Shown here piece after piece: positions 21,583 through 34,147 of a DNA stretch of 64,000 nucleotides. Both the position numbers and the translations under genes were made by a program. Numbering within the stretch: position 1 is the first letter of the stretch; each line of letters opens with the position of its first letter. Under the pieces are notes generated by a model. That model saw only the letters and a list, made by a program, of their open reading frames with translations, ran no database searches and was not told the origin of the DNA. Source of the DNA: Falciphora oryzae (taxonomy: Eukaryota; Ascomycota; Sordariomycetes; Magnaporthales; Magnaporthaceae); the NCBI GenBank assembly GCA_000733355.1, contig JNVV01000003.1, positions 744,001 to 808,000 of the forward strand. Reading direction: 5' to 3'.

Positions 21583-22871
21583 ATGGCTATCTACAACGCT
21601 GTCCCTCCCCCAGAGTCTCTCACTGACGCCGAGGTGGTCAACTCCCACGCCAGCCATGGCCACCACCACGCGCCCTCGGTAGCCTCGACGGCTTCCGTTG
21701 ATATCGAATCATGGACTGTCTCCGCCCTGCAGGCGCTTAGTGTCTCGCCTCAGGCCCAGGGCACTGGCGAGTCGCTTACCATCCCGCTGGACACCAGCTG
21801 GCCTGGCCCGGGACCGGAGCCGGCACGCGCCCCCAAGCCCGCCACCGTCCGTGTCTCCATCGACCCGGGCTTGGCAAACATCGCGCCGCCCCGCCGCTCC
21901 CGTTCGCGCCGTGACAGCATGCGCACGCGCGATGCGCTGCTCAAAGGCGAGTTCTCACACCGAAGGCGCCAGCGGTACGACAACGACCGCCTGGCCCACA
22001 TCCCCGGCGCCCAGCAGCCGCTCGAGCCCGTCGACCTGGTCGCGGGCCCTACCTACGTCGTGCATGATCACGTGCCTTACCACGTCGCCAAGGAATGGGA
22101 CCGTGGCCTCCGCGAGCACGTCGAGGACGAGCGCGCCCGGCTCGTGACCCGGCGCAAGGCGCAGCAGCAGTGGGCGACGGCGGGCCTCTGGGACGAGGTC
22201 GCGAAGACCGCCAAGGCTGGCAGCGGCAAGGTTGCCAAGCCACAGGTCGGCCACGTCACCCGCGACCTGCGCACCTGGGCCAAGCGGACGCCGGTTTTCA
22301 CGGACTGGATCCGCGAGCTGGAGGAGCCCATACGCCAATTCCTGGTTGAGGAGGATGCCCGGGTCAAGGCCGATGCTGAGGCCCAGCGCACCGCCGCCGA
22401 CCTCAGCGCGGGCGAGAGCGGCCTGGACTCGGAAGACGAGGAGATCGTCTTCGTTGGGAGGCAGAACGCGGCCCCGCAGACGCCAAAAGCCTCCACTGGC
22501 GGCGCGGGATGGAAGAAGGCTCATCGCGAGGAGCGGAATGGGCGTGCGGTAGACTCAGGCATCGTGCTCGACTCATTTGGCGACGATGAGAGCAGCTCGT
22601 TCAGGTCAGTCCCAGAAGGGAGCAAGGGGCAGTCCCAGTCCCGGCTCTTTCCTCCTCAATAACTCTTTCATAGTACTGCATCCGCTAACATTATGAAAAC
22701 AGGCGATGGCTCACACATTCCATCTCGGAGTACTACGGTCTTTCCTCACACACCGCCACCACGGGCACTCCCACTCGTAAAATAGTGTACGTCGGGATAA
22801 AGCCCGCTGGCAAGAAGAAGACCGCGCATGGACCAGCAGAGCTGCCGTTGCCCCTGTGGACGCGCTTCTAG
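21583..22871 (+). CDS. R3H-associated N-terminal domain protein
   Basis: Exons 21583-22604 and 22703-22871 give 396 aa. The middle of the protein (about residues 105-280) carries the conserved R3H-associated region: RRDSMRTRDALLKGEF, RRQRYDNDRLAHIPGAQQP, WDEVAK and WAKRTPVFTDWI. The spliced C-terminus contributes RRWLTHSISEYYGLSSHT. In many relatives this region accompanies an R3H RNA/DNA-binding domain. I see no complete R3H motif here, only the partner region, so nucleic-acid binding is inferred. The N-terminal 100 residues are low complexity (Ala, Ser, Pro). A SEDEEIVFVG acidic patch precedes the last exon. Confidence 0.8.
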
Positions 22872-23165
22872 TCAACAGGAAATTGTCTTCTGGCGTCAAC
22901 ACCAGGCAGGATTTCGATACCAGCGTCTGTATAGGTTAGATTGGTTTTCTTGTTCATACCGTTTATAAGGAACGTTATTAGAACAGATAGCGACTGGAAT
23001 TTACAGGTCATTCATAAGTCATATGCTCATTTGCTTGTTGCTCAGATCCTTACTGCGAAGCCTTTTGGTGGCGTTTGAGGTTTCTCTCACAAATATTTTG
23101 CCAATCCAACCCTTCCCTGGCTTTCTCCGTTCCCCAGGCTGACAACCCCAAGAGACTCTCTGCAA

Positions 23166-24773
23166 TCACAGCATCGTAATAACAGTTGCAGCCATGACGA
23201 CAGTCAAGACCCATGACAACAGCGGCGCAGCGTTGGCGGCGCTGTTAGCAGGCTTGGTAACCATGACGCCTTGGCCCGAGTCGGTCGTGGTGCCGGACTG
23301 GCGCTCGAGCACGTATATCTCGCCGGTCGAGTCGGCCGCGACCCAGAGGCGGCCCCTCGAGTCCCAGTTCATACCCACGGGCCGCATGCACGTGTCTGGG
23401 CAGGTGTGGCCCTGACCCACGAGGTCGTTTGAGATGATGGGCTTGAGGTTCGTGACGCTCGTCCTTTCGGCGGTGGGGTCGCCGCGGTCCTTGTCGAAGT
23501 CGACCGTGGCGACGAGGTAGCCGACGGGGTTGCTCTTGTTCACTTTTGAGTGAGACAACAGGGGATATTCGTTAGCGGACAACTACTTTGTGCGGAAAAG
23601 AAAGGGGCTGCTGCTCTGTATGAGCGGAACAGCAAAGAAGCGACATACAAGAGCCGCGGAAGCTCAGGAAGGCAGTGCTGCCGTCCTGGTTGAACTTGAT
23701 GTCCATGGGTGCGTAGTGGGCCGGAAAGGTCAGCCGGGGCGCCGTGTAGTTTGCGTTGCAGGTCTCGTCGCTGTTGGAGCTGTCCGTGTTTGCGCCGAAC
23801 TGGTCGCCGACCTTGAGGCTCCCGCTGTTAGGGATGGTGGTGGTATTACGAACGGCGAAGCAGACAGGGTAGCCGTAGTTGCCGCCCTGGTTCTCGGTCG
23901 AGCCGTTGAGGTAGCCATGGAAGTTAAGCTCGTCTCCCGGGTTCCAGAAGGAGACATCGACGCCTTCGCGCACGACGCCGTCGGCCGTGTTGTCCATGCT
24001 GTAGATGCCGCCTGTGGCGGGGTGCTCGGCCACGGCGACGCTGTTGCGCAGGCCCCAACCAAGTCGGCGGCCGTCCGAATTAAAATTCATAGGCTTCGAA
24101 CCGGGGCCCAGGCGGGTCGTGTCGAAGGCGCGGATCTGCGAGATTCCGGAGTTGATGTTGAGCGCGGCTTCGTCGAACTCGACAGAGCTGCCGCGCGTCA
24201 CGATGAGCTGGCCGCTGGCCTTGCGCGACATGAGCAGCGTCCGCGTCGTCTGCGCGTTGTTGCGCATGCCGGTCACCACCTCCTGCGGATCGCCCGTCAC
24301 CCGGCCCGAGCTAGGGTCGTACGGCCACCGGAAGACGGACTGCACCGTCGAGGCGTACAGCGTGCGTCCGTCGGCGGAGAGGGCCATGCCGTGGTTGAGC
24401 TAGCGAGAGCGGCCGTTGTCAACATGTAACCGAGATGCAATCCCTGTTCCTTCGCGACTGGAGTGAGACCTACTGCTGTGTTATTGATGACCACGGTGTT
24501 CTGGTCCACCTCGAGGCAGGTGCCGCCGTTGTCCTTGAAAGTGAGGCGGAAAACACCTCTCCCGGCATCGAGGACGAGCAGGCCGCCGGCGCGGTCGAAC
24601 TCGATGGTCCGAGGCTTCTGCATGCCCGAGGCCACGATCTGCGCTTGCCATCCAGCCGCGACGACAGGCGGCTTGTAGACGGGGGCCAGCACGTTGCGGC
24701 ACGACGTCTGGGCAGCGACCAATGTCGAGCACACGGCCGCCGCCATGGCCGAGATGGCAGGAATCCCCTTCAT
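23166..24773 (-). CDS. Secreted sorbosone/glucose dehydrogenase-like protein, likely GPI-anchored
   Basis: A beta-propeller of the soluble quinoprotein dehydrogenase (L-sorbosone dehydrogenase) type. Exons 24773-24474, 24399-23649 and 23542-23166 give 475 aa. A signal peptide ends near MAAAVCSTLVAA. Family blocks include LNHGMALSADGRTLYAS (across intron 1), LGWGLRNSVAVAEHP, GENFN-like GDELNFHGYL, GGNYGYPVC, FPAHYAPMDIKF and HTCPDTCMRPVGMNWDSRG. A C-terminal hydrophobic run (LLSWVLTVVMAATVITML) after a small-residue stretch suggests GPI attachment. The second join gives FRGSLNKSNPVGY, where relatives usually have SWN; this could be a real change or a slightly misplaced splice. Cofactor and substrate are not decided by sequence. 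Confidence 0.82.
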
Positions 24774-27088
24774 CTTTACTCCCGCGAGTTGCTGAAGGGC
24801 GTCAAAGCCAGGGCTGGGAGATGATAGAGCTGGTATCACGTCCCGGTGTTCGCTTCTGTTCCCGCACTCTCCTCTTTCAGACTTCAAGGAAATAGCAGAA
24901 AGAAGAAGAGATGGTCAAAGCACAGTGTCGCGAAGATTGACCTCCTCCTGAGAATGCACAAGGCCCTGCTCTAACGTCCCTCCAGCCTGTCAGGAACGAG
25001 GAAGTATGCAGAGGGGTCCCGACAAGACGGATGAGCTTCCAAGGCTAGTAGTGGATGTGGGCCGGTTATCCGGCTGGCCTTCACCTCGCCTCCTAGTCAC
25101 CGCCCTATGATAGAAAGGTGGCTAGCTGTTGGTTGTTTGAGGAAAGAAGGTGCAGCTGAATAGCTAAGCCCGAGTTCGGGGGAAACCGGCCAGGGACAGG
25201 AACGGAGGAGTGACTCCACGCAAACACTCGTTTGGCTCGCTTTCTTTGACAGATGCAGTATGTACGAGACTGCATACCGATCCAGACGGGGCCTTCAGAA
25301 CCACCTGCCTATCCACTCTAGCGGCCGTTTGCAGACCAGCTCGCTTGCGCGTGGTGCACATTGCCGCATGTGGACATGACGCTTGGCATGCATGGCAGGA
25401 CGGGTCCATCCACCCAACATGCGTGTACAGTGGCGTGGAGGGCTGGCTGATAGTGGGAAGGCGAATGCAGGATGGTGGAGCGCACCTGTGGCCTGTAATG
25501 GACTGGACCTTGAGATCCGGCGGCCTACGGCGCAGCTGTAGGTACGTCGGAATCTCTTAAAGGCCAGTACCCGGCAATAATGTTGCGATGCCGTCCAGCC
25601 GGTTTATGGCCGCAAGCAACATTGAGACAGAGCATCAACATTTATAGGCAGGTACTCAGACGTAGATGGGCACTTTGAGGACATGTTTAGCGCTTGCTAG
25701 TGCGCCGCGTGAATATTTTACCGCGAATCTGTGCCGAGACTGCTTTTTGACGGGCCGATATTTGCTTCTTGGATTTCTCCCAGCCATCTCGCTTTTACCG
25801 CTCGCCATCTGCCCCGCATCCTAATACGTGAGAGCCGAGGTCGACCCCTCCACCTCAGTTGCCCAGGTTTGGAGGCCAATGAGATGTTGTCGTTCCATGT
25901 GCCGTGTTGATATTGGTACGACCCGATGGAGGGACCGGCAAGTTCGAAAAATAATTTTTCAGAATTATGAATGAGAGACCTTGGGTGTGGACGGCCCCCT
26001 GGTGAGATTCAGCGAACGCCCAAGAGGAGGATGAGAAAACATCAATTGAAATTTCTTCTTCCAGCAGACATGGCACTTCCAGTATCCCGAGCATCCCCGC
26101 TGCTTCCGTTTTTTCTTTTTTTTCCTCCACGCCAAGGGCTCTGCAGGTTGTTCAGTGGAAGTGGGGGTTGCTCTTCAGCCCCCGCTATGCTAGATAGGAC
26201 TCAATTCCTTGGGATGCGCGGACTGATCGAGGGGAAACACGATGGAAGCCAGACAACCCGATCAAGAGTGGCATGATGGCCTCCAGCTCACTGATCGGTG
26301 AACCGGGGGTGTGAGCGAAACCCCGCTTCTTGTGGCGGGCCGCCATGCACCGCATTCTGCTTTTCGTACTCAGCGCGGGATGGCATCGCAAGTCGAGCTA
26401 TGCCTCCTCCCTTCGTGGGTAAGATACCTCACTATCCTACGCATGCCGCTAGCACACCATGGGCCGACCCTTGGCAGGCCCACGGCGCCGAGATGCTGCT
26501 GCCCACCCACCCTTCGCCAGGATTAATGTGCTCTTTTGCTGCCCATGCCGCCATGATCCAGCTCACTCCGTGCCCTCGTGCGCCACTAGCTCCTGGCGGT
26601 CTCCATCGAGCTGCAGCTTGTTTTCGTCGGGTATTGGTAGTGAGATATTGCTGCTTTCTAGATGCCAGTATGGCGATGAGAGGACATGTACCAGCCAGCC
26701 AGCTAGCCAGCCAGCTAGCCAGCCAGTATTCTCCTCCCTCGTCCACCCCACCTTCTTCCCCTTAGCCCCCGAAGGTGTGCTTGGAGAGCCCCCAATGGGC
26801 CAAGTAACTTGTGCTTGTACCTATTCTCTTTAGTAGCGGGATCTCTACTCTCCAACCACCCACTTATCCTTTTGTTGGCGGGCCTGCCTGAATCGGCCAG
26901 GAAGCTGAGCAGTTCTGCTGTTAACTGGGTACACCTACCCATTTTTATACCTTACACCACGTTTCCTGTGCCCTTCTCCTTTCCCAGGGCGAGGCCTAGC
27001 CGTTATCAGAGGGCTCTCACGTGTTTGGACTAGAATAACTTGCCTATTCTACCCAGCAGCCGACTGTTGCTCTCAGGCTTTCGCTGCC
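24774..27088. other. Long intergenic region, no gene seen
   Basis: About 2.3 kb of divergent promoter space. It contains a 12-bp tandem repeat (26691-26726). Open frames are short, overlap on both strands and resemble no family I recognise. Confidence 0.45.
26691..26726 (+). repeat. Short tandem repeat, about three copies of a 12-bp unit
   Basis: The unit CCAGCCAGCTAG is repeated three times with only slight variation at the edge. Confidence 0.85.
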
Positions 27089-28287
27089 ATGGGCCTGTTG
27101 CTTCGAACGACGGCGGCCGCGCTCTTGTGCGCCCTCCCGGAAATGGTCTCGGCCGTTGCCCTGGCCGCCCGGCAGCAGACAGCAGCCCCGCTGCCGCCTC
27201 CGTGGATCACCGTCGACGCGGCCGGGTCGGCGCGGACAATCTCCCCCGTCTTGACCGTCACCGACGGGGCCACATCCGCCATCTCGCCGCCTCCGGACGA
27301 GCTGACCCGGGTCCAGACATGGAAGATGTCGACCCACGGCACCGCCATCACCACGACGACCCGCGCCCCCATCGCCACCGCCACGCCGACGGGCTCCGCC
27401 GGGTCGCCCGGTGGCGGCGTCATGCTAAAATGCCAGAACTACATCGGCGACGGCGCACCCTTCTGTGCCCCTTACAGGGGCAGCTTGCTCAACCCTGGCA
27501 CTACCTACTACTGTGCGCCCCCGTCCCTATCCCCAGGAAATCCACCACGTGCTGCTCAAACCTGCTAACACCCCGTCTTGCTTTGCCCAAAGTTACCTGG
27601 GACACCACCTTCTTCGGCTCAAACCCCACCCAGGACATCGAGGTGCAAGTCAACTACGACGGCGGGCACGGCTTCCTATCCGAAAACATGCCCGCCAGCG
27701 TCGGCTACTACGCCTGGGCCGTACCGGCCAACCTCCTGGAGGACTGGGGCCGGGCCGCCCTAAACGTGAGCTGGAGCCTCAACTACAGGGACGCCGACGG
27801 CTCCAACTCCACTATCCACCACGAGGGGCCGACCGTCACCGTCACCCGGGACCAGATGCTCATCGACGACGGCCTGCCCAAGGGCCGCGGCGGCGCCACC
27901 AACCCGCTGGGAATCTACATCGCCGCCCCCGTCGTCGCCGCCCTGCTCGTCCTCGGCCTCGGCGGGTTCTGCCTGTGGAGCTGGCGCAGGAAGGGCGTCG
28001 TGCCGGGAGCCGCCGCCATCGGCGCCCTCAAGCGCCGGTCCACCAGCGGCGGTGCCGGCTACGGCGAGCGGCGCAGCAGGTCCGAGCGGGCCCCCGCCGC
28101 CGGGCAGCAGCAGCAGCCGCAGGATCCTGCCTCGCCGCGTCCCACAGGGCCGGGCGGCCAGCTGACAGACGACAAGTTCCCCGGCATCCAGCTCACCAAT
28201 CGTGACAGCTGGTCGCCCACCTCACCGTCCAGTGGGCGTAATGTGTTCCAGGAGGAGATCAGGAGGCAGGAGACGGGCCGGCGGTGA
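27089..28287 (+). CDS. Secretory single-pass membrane protein (DUF7137-like)
   Basis: Exons 27089-27512 and 27593-28287 encode 372 aa. The intron has a CTAAC branch site. A signal peptide (MGLLLRTTAAALLCALPEMVSA) and a Thr/Pro/Ala-rich stretch are followed by a compact Cys-containing extracellular domain (NPGTTYYFTWDTTFF, VGYYAWAVPANLL, with Asn-X-Ser/Thr sites). One transmembrane helix follows (about residues 272-294, IAAPVVAALLVLGLGGF), then a basic, Ser/Gln/Pro-rich cytosolic tail of about 78 residues. The layout resembles fungal surface sensors of the WSC type, but there is no WSC Cys pattern. I recall similar proteins as DUF7137. Its role is unknown. Confidence 0.75.
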
Positions 28288-28806
28288 TTCTGGTCCGGCG
28301 AACTGTCAGGTGATCAGAGCTACGATGCTATGAACGGCCTAGGCGACGGGCTCGGGATTTGGGATTCAAGGGTGACGGTCTGGACAGCTTTCTGTAAGTA
28401 CCAGTTAGAAACGCCTGGTTTGCTCACGGTTTTGATACAGGAACGTGATCATGTTAGCTCTCATAGGACTGAGACTGTGATGAATAACGGCGTTCACGAT
28501 GAATTCGGGTTTGCCCGTTCTGGGATTGGTGATCGATCTATTCAACATGGCTCCCAGCATTTGATGATATGTATTCTCGCCGAGTATCTCGACGATTTCG
28601 TGTCTAGACTTACTGGGCGTATACAACGATGACGGCCTAAGACCTGTGCGCTGTATCCGAGCTGACAGACGCTCATGAATGAGGCATCGAACCATAAAGG
28701 TCCATTTTACAAAAGACAAACATAATTCTAGAGTTTGAGAGCATGGGACACCAAATGACAACGCTAAACCGATTTCACCAACAAGGAAGAAGCACAAGCA
28801 TCCATC
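28288..28806. other. Convergent 3' intergenic region
   Basis: Lies between the ends of the membrane protein gene and ada2. No gene is visible. Confidence 0.5.
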
Positions 28807-30704
28807 TTACGCCTTGCCAACCCATCCCGCATTGACAAAAAAGTCGAAAATGCGGCCGCCCTTTTGGCTGTCGAGGCGACATATCTCGCGCGCCTGCTTC
28901 TTCTTAAGCGTGCCGTTGCCCTTGAGCGCTTCCTTGAGCAGCTGCTCCTTTATCATGAGATAGGGCTTCGGCTGGATGCGTATCACCTCGCACAGCTTAA
29001 CCTCCTCAGGGGTCAGGAGCTGCAGGTCTGGCGTCGCGTCCAGCGTGAACTGGAGCGGCGTCACGCCGACAATGGGCTGCGGCACAAGCGACTCCTTCTT
29101 GATACCTCCAGATCCGTTCGCAACAATGACGCTGTTACCATCGCCATCGAGGAACCCGTTTAGTGCCTCACTCTTAACTACGAGGTCGTCGGTCATACTG
29201 TCAGCCCCGGATGCTGCTGCCGCCGCAGTCGCCGCCTCACTTGCCAGAGCGTTTCCGTTACTTTTGCCGCTCGGGGTGGCAAGTCTGAGGGGAAGCTCGG
29301 GTGTGATGAGTACCGCGGCGCCGCTCGGCGGATCCGGCGCTTGCTGCTGCTTGTTCCGCTGGTTGCTCGCCAAACGCTCACGGTCCATGGAACCTAGTGG
29401 GATGGACTTCTGGATGCGCTGCGCCTTCTCTTGCTCGTACTTTTCGCCGCTCCGCAGGTCGCCGATGCCAAGATGGCGCCACTCCTGCAGCTGCGTGATG
29501 GCCTGGCGCAGGTTGAGCTCATCTACAAGACCCTGGGAGAAAGCCTCGAAGTCGTCGTGGTTCATCATGCGGGCGAACGGTTTGGCACGGTTCAGCAGGT
29601 CGCGCTCCTCCTTGGACCTCTTCTTCTCCAGCTTGCTGTTCTCCCTATAATCCAGCAGGTTGTGCTCAAATATGACTTTCTTGCGCTCAACGCGCTGAGT
29701 CAATCGGCAGTTGTAGACCTCCATCACGGTAAGCTTGAGTTCCATTTCGGGCTCAAGCTCGCCAGTGCGTGGGTTGATGCCGTCGCCAGGCTCGAACTGC
29801 ATCAGCTGGACGGCCTCCTCGGCCTCGTTTGCATGCTCCGTCTCGAACTCGAGTCGGCCAGGCATGTATCCTTGGATCTCATGACATGAGGGGACGGATG
29901 CAGTCGGCTTCGTCTTGGGTTGCAGTGCTGGCGCATTCTTAGCGGCATCGCGCCTGTCTTCTATCCTCTGCTTCTTGCGAGCCTGGAACTCCTCGCGAGT
30001 GACCTCGTTGGCCAGCTCGTTGTCGTGGGGGCTGCATCGCTTGGGCAGTGGAAAACATGGGGAGTTTACGTAGGCATCGATGTAGTGGTCGCGGACCTCA
30101 TCTTTATATCTGTATCCGCCAATGTGGTCTGCGATGTCGGCCCAGGAGCCCAGGCCGTATGTCTCTGCGCCCTCCAGGAGCAGCAGCTCTTCGTCGGCGC
30201 CCCATTCTGGATCGAAAATGGGAAACGAATTTTGTTCTATTACTCGGTAGGGGTGTGTTGCCGGCTGGTGGTTCCCGCTCGATTCTCCGTCAGCAAAGCA
30301 CTTGACGCAAAGGTCGTAGTCGTTGCAAGCACTATGAGCACATCGTATCCGAACCTATAACAGCGTCAGTAACAGGAAAGCACTAAGTATCAGGCATGTA
30401 GTCGCTATATCTAAGGCATGTGCTGGGGTAGTATATCGCCCTGCGCAAAGCGACGAAGCTGGTGCGGTGTTGAAGGACGGGAGTGTCGCGGAGGCGGACG
30501 GCGCGGATGTGGTACGGTGTGGGGTGGGCAGGGGTGTGGACCGCCAACTAGGCCGGCAGACAGCCGCAAGATATCACAGCGGGAGTCCGCAGGCAACAAA
30601 GGCTCACTCACGGTAGAGGTGATATCGACTGAGCACTTGTCGCAGTGGTATTTGACGCCGCCCTCGGCTCCTCTGGCAGCCGTCTTCTTCCTGATCACAC
30701 CCAT
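28807..30704 (-). CDS. ada2: Transcriptional adaptor Ada2 (SAGA complex)
   Basis: Bridges and stimulates the Gcn5 acetyltransferase in SAGA. Exons 30704-30612 and 30354-28807 give 546 aa. Domains in order: ZZ zinc finger (about 19-65; [11 protein letters not shown], then [19 protein letters not shown], joined across the intron), SANT/Myb domain (about 80-125; [21 protein letters not shown]), a central ADA2 region ([29 protein letters not shown]), a low-complexity linker, and a SWIRM domain at the C-terminus ([20 protein letters not shown] to [14 protein letters not shown]). Divergent from the galactose-1-phosphate uridylyltransferase gene. Confidence 0.95.
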
Positions 30705-31543
30705 CGTGTGCTGAGCGCTGGATACTAGGTAGATCCGAGCTGGACGTTGCGCAACCGCCGCGAGTAGTCGAGTTTCAGTGGGGGTCCCCTGCGCTGTTCG
30801 GTGCAGCGGCCTCGACACAGCAGCGCCTAATCGCGCATGAAAATGCCTGGCTCAGAGAGGCGGTTCTGGAGCGACGATGACGAATGGTGTGCGATGATGG
30901 ATGTTTTTGTTGTGTTGCGAATGTCGATGGAATTGTTATAGACTGTTTGGCGCTTTTCGCATCATCGTCGCGTCGACTGGATTGGTGCTCCACCATTACC
31001 TGTTGCGAAGTCTGGGCACACGCGCCACATGGTGGCTTTCGAGTCAAGCTTCACAAAGACACACCGTATCACATGACTGAGGCGATCCTTGCTTGAGACG
31101 TGCCGCCGCTTCCCCCAACGACTTGGCATTGGCATTGAAGCTAGAGTAACCCAGCCATTGCATAAAGTCAAGGTATCATGGCAAAATATATGCAAAGTCC
31201 CAGCCAGCTGCCCAAAAGCAGCTCCATCCAACCAGTATAGCTCCAGAGCATTCCCTCGCATCTGTCTTTTGTTCCCGAGGACCTCCAATGTTTGCCAGTG
31301 ATGTAACGCGAGATGCTTCTCCATAGCAGGGTGGGGGAGTTGGAGCAACACCCCGCATTGCTCTGTCAGTGATGCGCTCCAATGGCGCGTGAAGACGCAG
31401 ACACGAGCTGGGTCTCCATGCTGCTGAGGTGCGACGTAAAACTTCTTTGCCGAAACAAAAAGTGCAAGTATTTTCATCTCCATTGTATTCTCGCCCGTAT
31501 CTGTTGGCTTGGGTATTTGTGCTCTCAAAAAGCCGTATAAGCC
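30705..31543. other. Divergent promoter region of ada2 and gal7
   Basis: About 840 bp with no gene. No convincing regulator-binding site could be named. Confidence 0.45.
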
Positions 31544-32879
31544 ATGCCTGACAAAATCCTGGACGACATCTCCCACCGGAGATACAACCCCTTGACCGGC
31601 GCATGGCTTCTTGTCTCACCCCATAGGACCAAGCGTCCGTGGCAGGGTCAGCAGGAGGCGCCGTCCAAGAACCAGCTGCCCGACTATGACCCCGAATGCT
31701 ATTTATGCCCGCGGAACAAACGTGCTCAGGGCGACGAGAACCCGGACTACAAGAACACCTTGGTTTTTGTGAATGACTACAGCGCCGTCAAGGAGGAACA
31801 GGCCGAGTACAAGCCCGAGACCAAGAGTGGCGGTAAGTCATAGATGCGCTCCTCAGTCTTGTTATAGTACAAGTTGTAGTTGAAGTCTCTAGGCGTCTCT
31901 AACTGTAAACCGTTTTCGTGGTATACAGATCTCGAATCCCTGTTGCTGCGCGCCGAGGCGACCACGGGCAGATGCTATGTCCTCACCTTCTCTGCCAAGC
32001 ACGACGTCACACTGGCCGACATGACACCTCAAGAGATCCTACCTGTGGTCAACGTGTGGACGGACATCTACGCCTCCCACGTGTCCCCCTCGAGCCCGCT
32101 GGCCGCCGCCGCCGCCGCCGTGCGCGGGAGACTGGCCGTGTCGCCTGAGAACAAGGTCACGGCACCTCCTCACCAGCTCCGGTACATGACCATCTTCGAG
32201 AACAAGGGCGCGGCAATGGGCTGCTCGAACCCGCACCCGCACTGCCAGGTCTGGACGACGTCGAGCCTGCCCGAGGAGCCGGGCAAGGAGCTGGCGCAAA
32301 TGTCCAAGTACAGGAGCGAGCACGGCGGACGTCACATCCTGGGAGATTACGTCAAACTGGAGCTTGAGAAGCAGGAGCGCGTTCTCTGGCAGAACGACGG
32401 CTTCCTTGTCGTTTGCCCTTGGTGGGCCCTCTGGCCGTTCGAGGTGCTTGTCATCGCCAAGCGCCACGTCCGCGCCCTTGTCGACCTTACCGACGACGAG
32501 AGGCTGCAATTCGCCGAGGCGATCCAAGAGGTCACTCGCCGCTACGACAACCTTTTTGAGACGAATTTCCCGTATAGTAAGTTTCCAGTGTTATGGCAAC
32601 TGTTGCCCTTTTGGCCATCTTTCGGCATTGTTACTCACAGGTGCTAACATCTTCACAGGCTCTGGGCTCCACCAGGCACCCCTTGACTGCAGCGAGGACG
32701 AGGCCGAGAGCAGTTGGTTCCACATGCACTTCTATCCCCCCTTGCTTCGCTCTGCGACTGTCAAGAAATTCCTTGTTGGATACGAACTCATGGCCGAGCC
32801 ACAACGCGACATAACCCCAGAGCAGGCGACGGCTCGTCTGAGGGCCTGTAGTGGCGACCTGTATCGAAAGTCCCTCTGA
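31544..32879 (+). CDS. gal7: Galactose-1-phosphate uridylyltransferase
   Basis: Leloir pathway step: transfers UMP from UDP-glucose to galactose-1-phosphate in the cytosol. Exons 31544-31832, 31929-32576 and 32659-32879 give 385 aa, the usual length. Start [19 protein letters not shown] matches the family N-terminus. The zinc-site motif CYLCPRN is present. The active-site loop is [11 protein letters not shown] with H199-P-H201, the second His being the expected nucleophile. C-terminal FPYSSGLHQAP is restored across intron 2, and [17 protein letters not shown] is conserved. No other galactose gene is clustered with it here. Confidence 0.95.
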
Positions 32880-33008
32880 ATTATACCGGGCCACCCGTCC
32901 AGACGTTTTGTCCGACATATTATCCGCATTAAGGGCCTTGAAAAAAGCTATGAACTAGATCTTGCACCGCGCCGCGTTCTTATCCTACTTGTTGCATCCT
33001 CTAGCACG

Positions 33009-33670
33009 CTACCGGGCCCAAGGCAGGACAATAGGCCCAACGTAGTGCGCATACTGCAGCGCCATCCAAACCGAGCCGGTGGACCCAGCAATGAGGGGGA
33101 AAACCAGAGGTCCACTCGGGGGGCAGGTCTTGAAAATGAGGAACTCGGAAAGAAAGTGCGAGGCGGCGACGATGTGGGTCAGGAGCGACAATTGGTAGAG
33201 GACCGGGTTGGAGACGTCGTAGGCGGCGTATAGGCGGATGACGCCGGTGATGAAGGTCCAGGTGGCAAAGAGACGAGCGGCGAGCGGCGTCATTTGGTCA
33301 TTGGCCTTCTCGACATCCTTGCCAGTGCTCGATGCGGGCACGAGTTTGTGGACGCTGTCTTCTGGGTTCGATCGCGTGGTAGGGACCGCGGCCCGCCCTC
33401 TGGTCAGGGCCGGGTTCGGCACGAACAGCCCCTTGTAGATGCGCCGCGTGTAGTGCAGGGTCCCGAAGTTCTGCGCCGCATTGCCAATCGCGGCGACGGA
33501 GACCTAAAGTTGGAGGCAAGCGACAATGTCAGACAAATGGTGCTACGGTCCGAGGGATCGTAGAGGGATTTGGTGCCAGAGGATGGCCCGAAGATCAAGT
33601 CTCGTACCACAAGAAGATACAGGGGCAGATAGCCCTGATCCAGGGCGGGCAGGTAATCCGTGATGGCCAT
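33009..33670 (-). CDS. erg28: Erg28-like sterol C-4 demethylation scaffold
   Basis: An ER membrane protein that tethers the C-4 demethylation enzymes of ergosterol synthesis. Exons 33670-33608 and 33503-33009 give 185 aa. The first exon encodes only 21 residues. About four hydrophobic helices are visible. Family motifs include VSVAAIGNAAQNFGTLHYTRR at the exon join, LAARLFATWTFITGVIRLYAA, NPVLYQLSLLTHIVAASHF and SEFLIF. A hydrophilic insert of about 40 residues between the first and second helices makes it longer than yeast Erg28. It shares a divergent promoter with 3-ketoacyl-CoA reductase, another ER lipid enzyme. Confidence 0.88.
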
Positions 33671-34147
33671 GGCTGCTTGTGCGTTCGACGGCTGCCGTCA
33701 GACTTTAGACGAAGTCTTGTTTTGGGGAGAGGCAGGCAAGTCGACGCAGCGAGAACTTTCTAGCAACAAAGCCCACGAGAGAGTTCCCGGAGAGAATCAA
33801 GAATGAGCTGGGGAGCTTTGAAGCTCGGCCGTTGGAACTGTTGCGAGCTCAACAAAAATCCAGGGGGCACCAGAGCTGCTCCAGTGAGACCCTGGATTCT
33901 AGCGTTCCCGATTGTGATTGGCCAATGGATTCGACATAGTCAGCCGTCTCATGCACATGGCCGGGGCGCCCCAAAAAAAAGTTCGGCGTGCACGTCACAA
34001 TCTAATTTTCACCGCTGGTCGAGAAACTCGTTTGAACAGACAGAGATCCTGCTGGCTCTCTGGCTGATTGTCGACAGTCCTCCGACTGGATCAGGCCAGG
34101 CCATTCTCAGAAGAACGAGGGAAAAAGAAGTAAAATCTCCGATAGCC
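33671..34147. other. Bidirectional promoter between erg28 and 3-ketoacyl-CoA reductase
   Basis: A 477-bp region that serves both genes and contains no coding sequence. Its main visible element is a perfect palindrome made of two back-to-back CCAAT boxes, listed separately. Confidence 0.6.
33917..33926. promoter_or_regulatory. Palindromic CCAAT element
   Basis: ATTGGCCAAT is a perfect 10-bp palindrome containing one CCAAT pentamer on each strand, near the middle of the divergent promoter. CCAAT is the recognition core of the fungal HAP (NF-Y) complex. Confidence 0.5.
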
